DNA of 64,000 bases from contig CALXSJ010000016.1 in the NCBI GenBank assembly GCA_944391115.1, forward strand, positions 1-64,000, read 5' to 3'. The DNA comes from an uncultured Victivallales bacterium. Lineage in GTDB: Bacteria; Verrucomicrobiota; Lentisphaeria; Victivallales; UBA1829. The notes under the pieces were generated by a model, which worked only from the letters and a program-made list of their open reading frames with translations, searched no databases and was not told the origin of the DNA. Below, in pieces: positions 34,292-43,007 of the stretch. Positions within the stretch are counted from its first letter, which is position 1, and each line of letters begins with the position of its first letter. The position numbers and the translations under genes were made by a program.

Positions 34292-37200
34292 ATGATGCGG
34301 CAAATCCTGTTGAAATCCTGTTTCTGTTTCCTGACTGCAGCCCTGCTGCATGGCGCGGAATATTATGTCGGAGAGAACGCGCAGTTCAAAACGATCGGAG
34401 AAGGTATCCGGGCGATGAAGCCCGGCGATACGCTGACGATTCTTCCCGGCACATATTTTGAATCCGTGGAACATGCCGGACTCGGCAATGCGGAGAAGAA
34501 AACCGTGATTCGTGCGCAGCGGGCAGGAAGTGTCCTGCTGCGGGGCGACAAGGAGGCGCCGGTCTTTCATCCTGTTTTCGGCACCAGATTCACCTTTGTC
34601 TGCGACTGGAAGGAGAATGCCCTTGCCGTCAATGAACGCGACTCTCTCAAGATTCTGCTGCCGTCGGCGACACTTCGCGATCTGGAATTTGAGCGCGGAC
34701 GTTTTTTTCATGACAGGAAGAACGGTAAACTGTATATTTCCACAACTGACGGCGAGCTTCCGTCCCGGCATTATTACACGGTCTCCGTGATCCGCGGCAG
34801 CGGAATTTTCCTGAAAAATCCGGTCAATGTGACAATCGACGGCCTTTATGTCACGGGATTCTATTCTCATGAACGGGTGGAAAACCGCATGAGTTCCGCG
34901 CTTTACGGAATCCGCATCAATTTCGGAATCAACTGCACGATTCGCAACTGCCGCGCGTTTTTCAATGCCAACGGGATCCACAGCGGACACGGCGACGGCA
35001 ATATTCTGGAAAATTGCACCGTCTACGCAAACGGTTCCCACAATCCCTCCTCCGGCGGGCAGCTGGTGATCTGGGGGCCGGTCAAAAACAGTGTGATCCG
35101 GAACTGCGTCTCTTTTTTCAGCGCGAAACCGGACGGTCCCGTCGGCATCCGCATTTACGGCGGCCGGGGTGAAAACTGCCGCATTGAAAATTGCATTTCA
35201 TTCGGAGAACAGGCAACCGCAATCAAACTGAATGAGAACATCAACAGCTGGTGCATCGGCAATTACAGTGAAGGCGGTCTGGACGCGCTCTATACCCGCG
35301 GCAATACCGCGGGAGGGATTAACGGATATAAGACAAATGATCCCGATCTGCTGAGAATTGACCGCATCCGGCGCGATCAGCGGAATGTGCTGTTTGCCGA
35401 TCCGGATCGCCACGATTACCGTCCGCAGGAGGGGGCGCCGGGCGTCTCCAGAGGGCTGCCCGACCGGAACAATGTCTTTTTCGTATCGCCTTTCGGCAAT
35501 GATTCCGCTTCCGGACGCTCCCTCAAAAACGCCTGGAAAACCTTGAGGAATCTGAAACCGGATTCCACCGTTTACCTGCTGCCCGGCGTTTACGGGGCGC
35601 AGAAGATCACGGTTCCCCGTGTCCTGCTTTCCACGCGCGGCACAGGAGCGAAAGCCATTTTCAACGATACTTTTTCCATTGCGGCTTCCGATGTGCGTCT
35701 TCGCGACCTGAACTTCATCAAAGGCAAGGTTTCCGTGTCCGGAGCGAATGCCCGCATCGAAGGATGCGGTTTTCATGTCCCGTTGAAAATCACGGGAAAA
35801 AACGCGCAGATTTTTCACAACGCCTTTACCGTGGCTCCGGAATGGGATGGGACAGCGTCGGCGCACAGCAATCTGCTGCCGGACACGAGGCCGGAACCGC
35901 TCTATTCCGATGCGGCGGGAGGTGATTTCACTCTGAAAAATGCGGAGATGTTCGCCGGGCGCGGCTTTGATGCTCTGCCGGTCGGTCCGTACCGGCTGCT
36001 GCGCGAAGCGAAGCCTGCCAGAATTACCGGTCCTTTTGTCCGCTCTGTGACGGCGACCACCGCCAACATCGAATGGTGGACCGACCGCAGCGACGTCAGT
36101 TCCGAACTTTACTGGGGAGCGGATCCCTCCTGCGGGAAAAAAGTCGGGAAAGGATATGCGGGAGGCAGTTATCATTCCGCCGCGATTACCGGACTGGAGC
36201 CGGGGAGGAAATATTATTTCCGCATTGCCTCCCGTTCCCCGCTGCGGGAACACCATTCCAACACGGAACTTGCCATCGCCGACAAATTCAAGGCGCGCGA
36301 ACTGGTCAAATCGGAAGTTGCGGAATTCAAAACGGCTTCCGCGGAGGCGCCGCGCCGGGAATATTTCGTGTCGCCGGCAGGGAATGACGCCAATCCGGGA
36401 ACAAAAGGCGCCCCCCTGGCTTCCATTTCACATGCCATGGATCTTGCTCTCGCCGGAGATACCGTTACGGTGGAACCGGGGATCTACAGCGAACATGTCA
36501 TGTTCCGGTCCGGCGGGGACCAGGGACGTGAAATTCTGCTTCGTTCTGCGGTTCCGGGCCGGGCCGTTATTGACGGACGCCGCAGGATCCCCGTCATTAT
36601 GACGCTGGAGAACAAATCGCATGTCACGGTGGATGGATTCACCTTCCGGAATGTGGCGGGGACACAGGGCGCCTGCCTGCGCATCAGCAACGGCAGGGAG
36701 ATTGCGGTCCGGCGCTGCTTTTCGGACGGACGCTCCAGCAGCTATACCCCCGGACTGGTGAGGGCGGAGTTTGCAGAAAATCTGCTGCTGGACAATTGCG
36801 TAATCATCAGCAGTTTTTTCGGCGGCATGTTCATGCGCTGTCCCGGTCTGGTCGTGAAAAACTGCGTCTGGTATCTGAATGCCCGGCATATTTATGTACA
36901 CAATCAGCCGGATGAACCCATGCTGTTTGAAAACTGCCTTATGGCGGAAAACCTTGCACTGAAACATGTTCTGGAATTCTTCCGGGTATGGCATCTGGAG
37001 GCTCTGAAGGTAAGAAACTGCGCATTCCATCTGCGGATGCCGAAGGAGCATCGCACAATGGTTGCCTTCCTCCGAAAAAACGGTGACCGGGTTGACCGCC
37101 AGCTCAAATGGCCGGAACTGAAAGCGGGCGGAGTCGATATGAGCGGCACCATTTTCGGAGATCCCCAATGGAACATCCTTCCGAAGGGGCTGATGATGTT

Positions 37201-37414
37201 TTCCACTCCGCCGGAACTGGAAAAGAACCCGGAGGCTCTGGTCCGGCATTATTACAAAGAGGCGGCGCGTTTCAGCCGCACATACCGTGAAGCGGAATTG
37301 GGGGAGAAGCAGACTCCTTATGATTATGCAGCATGGAAGATCGAGGATTTCATTTCGCGCAATCCGGAATTTCTGAAAAGGAAAATCGGTTTGCTTCCGG
37401 AAGCGTTTCAGTGA
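34292..37414 (+). CDS. Secreted multi-module right-handed beta-helix protein
   Basis: The 1040-residue protein has a signal peptide (LLKSCFCFLTAALLHGAE). Three beta-helix modules follow: about 22-340 (FKTIGEGIRAMKPGDTLTIL), about 390-560 (FFVSPFGNDSASGRSLKNAW) and about 690-1010 (YFVSPAGNDANPGTKGAPLA); the FVSP-x-GND opening is typical of DUF1565 and pectate-lyase-like folds. Between the second and third lies a fibronectin-III-like domain (about 575-685, ITGLEPGRKYYFRIASRSP). Proteins like this are polysaccharide lyases or glycosidases acting on the surface or outside the cell. Catalytic residues cannot be assigned. It ends the five-gene operon. Confidence 0.8.
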   Translation: MMRQILLKSCFCFLTAALLHGAEYYVGENAQFKTIGEGIRAMKPGDTLTILPGTYFESVEHAGLGNAEKKTVIRAQRAGSVLLRGDKEAPVFHPVFGTRFTFVCDWKENALAVNERDSLKILLPSATLRDLEFERGRFFHDRKNGKLYISTTDGELPSRHYYTVSVIRGSGIFLKNPVNVTIDGLYVTGFYSHERVENRMSSALYGIRINFGINCTIRNCRAFFNANGIHSGHGDGNILENCTVYANGSHNPSSGGQLVIWGPVKNSVIRNCVSFFSAKPDGPVGIRIYGGRGENCRIENCISFGEQATAIKLNENINSWCIGNYSEGGLDALYTRGNTAGGINGYKTNDPDLLRIDRIRRDQRNVLFADPDRHDYRPQEGAPGVSRGLPDRNNVFFVSPFGNDSASGRSLKNAWKTLRNLKPDSTVYLLPGVYGAQKITVPRVLLSTRGTGAKAIFNDTFSIAASDVRLRDLNFIKGKVSVSGANARIEGCGFHVPLKITGKNAQIFHNAFTVAPEWDGTASAHSNLLPDTRPEPLYSDAAGGDFTLKNAEMFAGRGFDALPVGPYRLLREAKPARITGPFVRSVTATTANIEWWTDRSDVSSELYWGADPSCGKKVGKGYAGGSYHSAAITGLEPGRKYYFRIASRSPLREHHSNTELAIADKFKARELVKSEVAEFKTASAEAPRREYFVSPAGNDANPGTKGAPLASISHAMDLALAGDTVTVEPGIYSEHVMFRSGGDQGREILLRSAVPGRAVIDGRRRIPVIMTLENKSHVTVDGFTFRNVAGTQGACLRISNGREIAVRRCFSDGRSSSYTPGLVRAEFAENLLLDNCVIISSFFGGMFMRCPGLVVKNCVWYLNARHIYVHNQPDEPMLFENCLMAENLALKHVLEFFRVWHLEALKVRNCAFHLRMPKEHRTMVAFLRKNGDRVDRQLKWPELKAGGVDMSGTIFGDPQWNILPKGLMMFSTPPELEKNPEALVRHYYKEAARFSRTYREAELGEKQTPYDYAAWKIEDFISRNPEFLKRKIGLLPEAFQ

Positions 37415-37841
37415 GAAAATCCGCCTTCCTGTCACGGCGCCCGGCGGCCGGTTCAGGCCTGTGTCGGAAGATCGTCGGGAACATCGGGAAATGCAGCGGA
37501 ATCCTTCTGATTTCACCACCGTATCGTTCCGGCGTCATCTCCCCGCATCCTGCTTGACATGGAAGATTGCCCTCCTGCGGACCGGAGCGGAAAAGCTCCC
37601 CGGATATTTTCCGGCTGAGATGCTGGATGGAGTCATCACTCTTCTCCGCGGGATTGTGGACGGGCACGATCCGCCGCGGCGGAATGCCTGAAGGGAAAGA
37701 TACTGTGCGGCAAGTTGAAATAGCTGTGCAGGCAGGTTCCGGAGGTGCAGTCCCGATCCCTCGCGTGCCCGGCTCCGGGCAGTTCCTTCATGTTTGAAAT
37801 CCGCCCCTTTCTTGCCCTGTGGAATATGCATGTCAGCCAAA
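37415..37841. other. Intergenic region without a supported gene
   Basis: Between the beta-helix gene and the next operon lies a GC-rich stretch with frames of 75-105 codons on both strands, none with a ribosome binding site or known motif. After about 37830 the sequence turns sharply AT-rich and regulatory. Confidence 0.4.
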
Positions 37842-37974
37842 TTGATTAAGTCAAGATTTCTTATAAAAAAATTAATTCCCCATGGTAAAATATAAAAGGC
37901 ATGCTAAAATAGAATCTGGCGGATCAGGATTATATTAATATTGACTTAGTCAATATGTCAAAGCGTGGAGTCAA
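37842..37974 (+). promoter_or_regulatory. Regulatory region with two palindromic 13-base sites
   Basis: TTGATTAAGTCAA (37842-37854) and TTGACTTAGTCAA (37941-37953) are versions of one palindrome 99 bases apart. The second extends to a perfect 8-base-arm palindrome, ATATTGAC-TTA-GTCAATAT. GTCAA recurs at 37957-37961 and 37970-37974. The AT-rich DNA between them has promoter-like TATAAA words. These look like operators for a dimeric regulator of the 38084-42629 operon. Confidence 0.6.
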
Positions 37975-38083
37975 GGCAGGCCCGGCCGGCCGGAAGAACG
38001 TGTTTCATGGCTCGTTTTATCAGCGGCCTGGCCGTGTGGCATACGCTTTGCACATGAAGCAAATAACCACGGACTGTTTTTTC

Positions 38084-38650
38084 ATGGAATGGAATCGCAA
38101 ATTTCCTGCGGCGGCACTCTGCGGACTTTTTTTCTGCGGAATGCTTGACGGACGCGAATATTGTTACCCGATGGAGAAAGACAGTGATTTCAGGGCGACC
38201 TTCAAACGGGATTTTGACAAAGTCTGTTATGTTCCGAACGGAGTGACAGGCCGTTGTTTCAAGGCAGTGGTTCCTGCGGACAGCGGAAAGGGATTCACGG
38301 TGCATTCCGGCAATCGTCAATACACCCGTTTTCCCGTGGAACTGCATGTTTCAGGCATGTTCAAAGGGAAAGGAACTTTTACCATCGGTTTCATTGTCTA
38401 CAACCGTCAGGGGAAAATCTACTGGATTACCAAAGCGCCGGGTTCCTCCTCTCCTCCTTTTTCCATTCATTCCGACCGTTGGGAGAAGAAATACTTTCTA
38501 TTCCGCCCTTCCGAGGAAAATGTTCAGGAAATCACCGGCTTTCTGACCATGGTTTCTCTGTCGCCGGGTTCGGAGATCTATATGGATGACATTCGGACAA
38601 GAATCATGGAGCGGCCTGCCGCTGCCGGTAGAGATGGATCCGGACGATGA
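38084..38650 (+). CDS. Secreted beta-sandwich protein
   Basis: I place the start at 38084 (MEWNRKFPAA) because the next residues form a signal peptide (AAALCGLFFCGMLDGREY); the frame is open from 37955, but that ATG overlaps the palindrome and none of the candidates has a good ribosome binding site. The 188-residue product is one beta-rich domain: FPVELHVSGMFKGKGTFTIG, then FIVYNRQGKIYW, ending PGSEIYMDDIRTRIM. This follows the CBM4/9-like pattern and shares the GKGT-x-x-x-GF element with the SGNH protein at 14668-16284. It heads an operon with a NagA-like enzyme. Confidence 0.6.
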   Translation: MEWNRKFPAAALCGLFFCGMLDGREYCYPMEKDSDFRATFKRDFDKVCYVPNGVTGRCFKAVVPADSGKGFTVHSGNRQYTRFPVELHVSGMFKGKGTFTIGFIVYNRQGKIYWITKAPGSSSPPFSIHSDRWEKKYFLFRPSEENVQEITGFLTMVSLSPGSEIYMDDIRTRIMERPAAAGRDGSGR

Positions 38651-38690
38651 ATCGGGAGCAAAAGGCGAACAGGGATTCAGGAAGCAGCTT

Positions 38691-39611
38691 ATGTTTTTCG
38701 AATATCATTTTCACGGATGCATCGGTCACAAGACCACGGAACTGAACCGCGAGGCGTATGAGGAGATGTCCGTCTTCCTGAAAGAGGAGGGAGAGACCGA
38801 CGCCTTTCTTGCCGCATTTTCCGCTGCCCCGATCGACAATCTGACGGCATGTCTGGAATTCTGCGGGGAACTGATGCATGGGCCGCCGCTCTCCGGAGCG
38901 CAGCTCACGGGCGTTTATCTGGAAGGACCGTTTGTCCGTCTGGCGGGCGGCATGACCGAATCCCTGCTGGCGGCGCCGTCCCTGAAAGCGGCGAAACGCC
39001 TGGTTTCCGCCGGACGCGGCATCATCAGAAATGTAACCGTAGCCCCGGAACTCTCCGGAATCCTGCCTGTCATTGAATGTTTTGCTTCGGAGGGGATTCC
39101 TGTTTCCGCCGGTCATTTTTCCTGTTCCCCGGAAATGCTGAATACGGCGGTTTCCGCCGGACTCTCTTCAATTACGCACTTCTGCAACAATGGCGAAGGA
39201 GCTTTGCGGAACGAAAACGGGGTCTATTTCACAGAAGGTCCCTTCCTCGATATTCTTGCCGACGACCGTCTGACGGTGGAAATGATCTGCGACGGCATAC
39301 ATGTGAATCCGAAATTAATCAAAACCGTCTGGCGCGCCAAAGGCCGTGAACGGTTCATCGCCATCACGGACGGGTGTGCCGCCACCGGACTTCCCGGCAA
39401 ACGACTGGTCTTTCCGGATCCCGCCGGAACTCCGGCGGAATTCGACGTGCGCAACGGCGCGCTTTATATCGCCGGAACCGGAAAACTCACGGGAAGTCTG
39501 GCAACCATGAAGCGGATTCATCAAAACTTAATTCAATTCTGCGGAATGACCGATGCAGACGCCGCATACGCCTGCTCCGGCCTGCCGCGCAAAAAAGCAG
39601 GAGTTCTTTAA
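38691..39611 (+). CDS. NagA-like amidohydrolase (N-acetylglucosamine-6-phosphate deacetylase family)
   Basis: The start at 38691 (MFFEYHFHG) follows AGGAAG; the longer frame from 38586 overlaps the upstream gene. The 307-residue protein keeps the NagA metal and catalytic residues: His6 and His8 in EYHFHG, Glu78 in VYLEGPF, His142 in AGHFS, His163 in ITHFCNN, His204 in DGIHV and Asp227 in ITDGC. NagA removes acetate from GlcNAc-6-P. At 307 residues it lacks the beta-sandwich domain that flanks the barrel in typical NagA (about 380), so the substrate may differ. It is directly followed by the alpha/alpha-barrel gene with no gap. Confidence 0.8.
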   Translation: MFFEYHFHGCIGHKTTELNREAYEEMSVFLKEEGETDAFLAAFSAAPIDNLTACLEFCGELMHGPPLSGAQLTGVYLEGPFVRLAGGMTESLLAAPSLKAAKRLVSAGRGIIRNVTVAPELSGILPVIECFASEGIPVSAGHFSCSPEMLNTAVSAGLSSITHFCNNGEGALRNENGVYFTEGPFLDILADDRLTVEMICDGIHVNPKLIKTVWRAKGRERFIAITDGCAATGLPGKRLVFPDPAGTPAEFDVRNGALYIAGTGKLTGSLATMKRIHQNLIQFCGMTDADAAYACSGLPRKKAGVL

Positions 39612-41870
39612 ATGCATGAGGAAATCTGGGCCCGCCAGCGGATGATCGCGGACTACACAGGCAGGGCGCGTTATTACAAGCTGGCGGAGCTGCCGGAACG
39701 TCAGGCGGAACTGATCCGCGGAGAAAAAGCCGTGGTGGTTTGCGGAAATCTGCTGCGCGCCTATGTCTTCGAACGGAATCTCTGGCGCAAAAAAGCGGAA
39801 TCCGATCTGGGCGAAGTCCGGGAAGTGACGTCCGGCAAAGATCACATTCTGATTGAAAGCGCCGCCGGTTCCGAGCGCATCACCGTTGCGGAGGATCCAC
39901 TTGAAAAGGAAGTTTATTTTGTGCGTGATGTGCATTACCGCAATGCCGGAGAGGCCGTTTTCCGTTCCAGTTATTTCAATGAGGGGCCGATCGCCGATTT
40001 CACTTATGTCTCTTACAAATGGATGTCGCGCAAGATGAATCAGGGCGGATATCCCTTCAGCAAAGAGTGGAGCGATTATCTCGCCACTGCGGCGAACAAC
40101 CGGATTTTCTACACCTGTTCCGGCCATCTCTACTTCGGGGAAGCCTATCTGGAAACGGAGCTGGACCGCATTTCCGACACGGAGCGCGAAGATACGGAAC
40201 TGGCGCATGTTTTCAGACTGCGCAGGCCCGTGAACGGTCCGCTGGATCTGCGGTATTTCTGGTTTTTCGGAAAAGGCGGCGAGGAACATGCCGGCGTGCT
40301 TTCCAATGTGATGTGGCATCTGGACAAATCGCCGGTGCACGTTCCGCAGACCGATATGCACGACTTCGTGGAAAAACTGGTTTCGATCTGGCCGCGTTCC
40401 GAGCTCAAGGGGGAGGAAGAGGCGGATCATTACGCCGCACACTATTTTGCGGAATTCTTCGGACAGTTCAAGAATGGTTATCGTCCGCCGGATCAGTTCG
40501 GCTGCTCCTGGCTGGAATACGATCTGCTCAAAGCCAACGAGTTTTACCGCCGCTGGAAACTGACGGGAAAAGCCGAATACCGGGAACGCACGGTGAAACT
40601 GCTGAACTTTTATCTTTATCATCATTACGCCGGCGCTTCGAAACTGACTTATCCCTTCCATACCGGCGACTTCATGAAAAACATCATGCCGTTCTGCGAA
40701 AAAACCGGCTGGGGGGCGCCTTTCGAGGCGGAGGCGCTGGATTCGCTGGCTCTGCCGGAAATGATCTTCGACGCCATGACGCTGTATCTGCAGGACGAGA
40801 CGCTGTTCCAGAGCCAATATCCGTTTGACATTCTGGATGATGTGCTGAAACTGCAGCAGCCGGACGGACATTTCCGCCGTCTCTACAATTCGGATCTTGC
40901 GCCGAAGGAAAAAGCAGGCTGGATCAGCCAGTATTCCGAGACACAGACCTGGATCCCCGCGCTTGTCAAGCTGTATCAGGCGACAGGAGACGAACGGCTG
41001 CGCGCCGCTTATCTGAAAACTGCGGAACGCTGTCTTCTGGATCTGGAGGAATCGGGGATGTTTTCCATGGGGGGCTGTGAAACGGATTACCCGGATTTCT
41101 GGGATGTGGACGGCTACCGCACCATGCTCTGGGCGTTCCTGGATCTCTACGATCAGGAAAAGGACGCCAAATGGCTTGCCGCCGCGGAAAAGGTCCAGCT
41201 CTACGGCAATATCATGCAGATGGGTTACAATGTACCGAATGTGCCGGGCAGTTTCTACGACCGTATCTCCTGGAAGTCCCGCGGCATGATCGCAACAAGT
41301 TATTACACCTGGCCGGATTACTCCCGCACCCAGTGCACCGCCACCGGCAATCAGTCCGTGGCATGGGTCGCGTATCTGCTGATGCGTCTTTACAGAGCCA
41401 CCGGAAAGGCCGTTTACATGGAACGCGGCATCGCGGCATTCCGTCAGGTCATGCTGCACCGGGACGGGAAGAGTCTGGAAGGGAATCCTCACAGGGATCA
41501 GATCCTTTACAGCATCTACGAGAACAATCCGCAGATGGACGACGAATCCGGTCTTTACAAGCACAGCTACCCGGAAAACAGCTATTCCCTCTTCATCGAC
41601 CTTTATCTGTATCTCGGCGTCATTCTGCGGGAATTCGGCGGCGTCAGCGTCGATACCCGGCGGAAACAGGCATTTGGACTGGATTGCGTCAAAATTGTGA
41701 GCGCGGACTGGAACAAAGGAGTGCTTGTCATTCAGAATGAGCTGAATCGGGACCACATCACCTCTTTGTTCATGAACGGAAAAGATAGCGGCAAGATTTC
41801 TTTCTGCGCAGGGGAAGTCAAACGCATTTCGCTTGCAGAACAGGCAGAAACAGCCGGCTGTCAATTTTAA
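39612..41870 (+). CDS. Probable (alpha/alpha)-barrel glycan-active protein, family unknown
   Basis: The 752-residue protein begins on the base after the NagA-like stop codon. There is no signal peptide. Residues 1-250 are beta-rich (VYFVRDVHYRNAGEAVFRSS). Residues about 285-690 show repeated helix pairs of an (alpha/alpha)6 barrel (NGYRPPDQFGCSWLEYDLL, then YSETQTWIPALVKLYQATGD, then TATGNQSVAWVAYLLMRLYR). The last 60 residues are a small beta domain. I cannot assign a CAZy family; the layout is like GH127 and related enzymes. A cytoplasmic glycosidase role for an amino-sugar glycan is inferred from the neighbours. Confidence 0.65.
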   Translation: MHEEIWARQRMIADYTGRARYYKLAELPERQAELIRGEKAVVVCGNLLRAYVFERNLWRKKAESDLGEVREVTSGKDHILIESAAGSERITVAEDPLEKEVYFVRDVHYRNAGEAVFRSSYFNEGPIADFTYVSYKWMSRKMNQGGYPFSKEWSDYLATAANNRIFYTCSGHLYFGEAYLETELDRISDTEREDTELAHVFRLRRPVNGPLDLRYFWFFGKGGEEHAGVLSNVMWHLDKSPVHVPQTDMHDFVEKLVSIWPRSELKGEEEADHYAAHYFAEFFGQFKNGYRPPDQFGCSWLEYDLLKANEFYRRWKLTGKAEYRERTVKLLNFYLYHHYAGASKLTYPFHTGDFMKNIMPFCEKTGWGAPFEAEALDSLALPEMIFDAMTLYLQDETLFQSQYPFDILDDVLKLQQPDGHFRRLYNSDLAPKEKAGWISQYSETQTWIPALVKLYQATGDERLRAAYLKTAERCLLDLEESGMFSMGGCETDYPDFWDVDGYRTMLWAFLDLYDQEKDAKWLAAAEKVQLYGNIMQMGYNVPNVPGSFYDRISWKSRGMIATSYYTWPDYSRTQCTATGNQSVAWVAYLLMRLYRATGKAVYMERGIAAFRQVMLHRDGKSLEGNPHRDQILYSIYENNPQMDDESGLYKHSYPENSYSLFIDLYLYLGVILREFGGVSVDTRRKQAFGLDCVKIVSADWNKGVLVIQNELNRDHITSLFMNGKDSGKISFCAGEVKRISLAEQAETAGCQF

Positions 41871-41882
41871 GGAGGAGGAAGA

Positions 41883-42629
41883 ATGCAGTATCTGAACATG
41901 CTGCCCTATCAGCTGCGCGAGGCTCTGGACAGAAATTATCCGGCGGTTCTGCCGCTGGGGGTCATCGAATATCATGCGGAACATCTGCCGCTTGGCGTGG
42001 ACTGTTTCACCTGTATTGAGGCGATCCGGCGCGTTGAAAAACGCCGTCCGGAACTGGTGGTGCTTCCGCCGTTCTATTACGGCGCGGCATCGCTTGCCGT
42101 CGCCGGACCGGAACGCAACGGCACAATCCAGGTGGATTCGGAAAAGATCATTCCTGTTGCCGAAGAGATTTTCCGCGGACTGCTTCGGGTCGGATTTCGC
42201 AACATCCATGCGTTCATCGCACATCAGACGGAAGGGTTTGAGCAGGGCATGCCGACGGATCTGGCATTCCGTTTTGCGGCACGTCATGTGATCTTCGAAT
42301 GGCTGGAGAAAGAATCCGGCGAAGGATGGTGGGGAACGGAGAAGTTCAGTTCCTATTATTCCGGCAGCAATGATCCGTTCCAATGGATTGGAGTGCATCC
42401 GATCCGGAGCAGGGAAACGACGGCGGCATATGGGTGCGACCACGCGGGGAAACTGGAAACCAGCGAAGCCATGGCCATCTGTCCGGACCATGTCGAAATG
42501 CATCGTCTGGATGAGTCGCTCTGGTTCAGCCGTCCGGGAAAAGAGGCCTCGCCGGAATGGGGCGACGGTGCGCTTGAGGCTTCTTCCCGGGACATGGAAA
42601 AAATTCTGTTCGGCGGGATGAGGCAGTAA
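41883..42629 (+). CDS. Creatininase-family amidohydrolase
   Basis: The 248-residue protein starts after GGAGGAGGAAGA. It carries the family signature PLGVIEYHAEHLPLGVD (metal ligands Glu29, His31, Asp40) and HAGKLETSEAMA, the HAG-x-x-ETS motif. The usual central NGHGGN motif is replaced by FIAHQTEGF, keeping the His. Creatininase-family enzymes open cyclic amides or hydrolyse amide-linked sugar derivatives. It is the last gene of the operon with the NagA-like enzyme; an amide or amino-sugar substrate is an attractive but unproven link. Confidence 0.85.
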   Translation: MQYLNMLPYQLREALDRNYPAVLPLGVIEYHAEHLPLGVDCFTCIEAIRRVEKRRPELVVLPPFYYGAASLAVAGPERNGTIQVDSEKIIPVAEEIFRGLLRVGFRNIHAFIAHQTEGFEQGMPTDLAFRFAARHVIFEWLEKESGEGWWGTEKFSSYYSGSNDPFQWIGVHPIRSRETTAAYGCDHAGKLETSEAMAICPDHVEMHRLDESLWFSRPGKEASPEWGDGALEASSRDMEKILFGGMRQ

Positions 42630-43007
42630 CCGGCCTCGGAATGCAATCATCCCGCTCATGAGAGATCCGTCTGCTGTCACTGTCATTTCGCCGTGGCGGA
42701 TAAGCTCTTTCTGCAAGCAACGGAGTCCGCCGTTTGATCATGCAGCGGAGAACGAATCTTCCTGTGTGTTACGCCGCCAAGCTGGCGGCTCAACTCCAGA
42801 AGTTCCGGTTTCGGTTTCATGATTTTCGCCTCAGGATTCATCTGATCTTCCTTTTTCTTTTCGATGCTCTTTCCATATGCATCTTCTTCCTGTTTTGTCA
42901 GATGAAGTCTTATGTTTTACGCAAATCGCAGAGCCTCCAGCGGATGAACATTCCGGAACGGGCATTGGGTGTCCAGCTCTGGGCCATAAAAAATCTTCGC
43001 AGTACCG
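42630..43007. other. Convergent intergenic region with a hairpin
   Basis: This 378-base stretch separates the creatininase gene from the F5/8-type gene. GCCGCCA (42773-42779) pairs with TGGCGGC (42783-42789) over a 3-base loop but has no T-run. One small leftward frame with a ribosome binding site lies inside (42683-42841). Nothing else is supported. Confidence 0.4.
42683..42841 (-). CDS. Possible small protein
   Basis: A 52-codon frame starts at the ATG at 42841 with AAGGA seven bases upstream and ends at TGA at 42683-42685. The product is basic (MNPEAKIMKPKPELLELSRQ at its start). There is no homology I recognise. The gene overlaps the hairpin at 42773-42789, which argues against it. Listed only because the ribosome binding site is good. 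Confidence 0.2.
   Translation of the reverse strand: MNPEAKIMKPKPELLELSRQLGGVTHRKIRSPLHDQTADSVACRKSLSATAK

Noticed and set aside
37955-38083. Upstream start of the secreted protein at 37955
   Set aside because: That ATG overlaps the palindrome and would place 43 residues before a good signal peptide.
39528-42716. A 1062-codon open frame on the minus strand
   Set aside because: It is antisense to the NagA-like, barrel and creatininase genes, which have clear motifs. It has no domain or ribosome binding site; codon bias (TCC, GGA, CCG, GAA) creates such long shadow frames.
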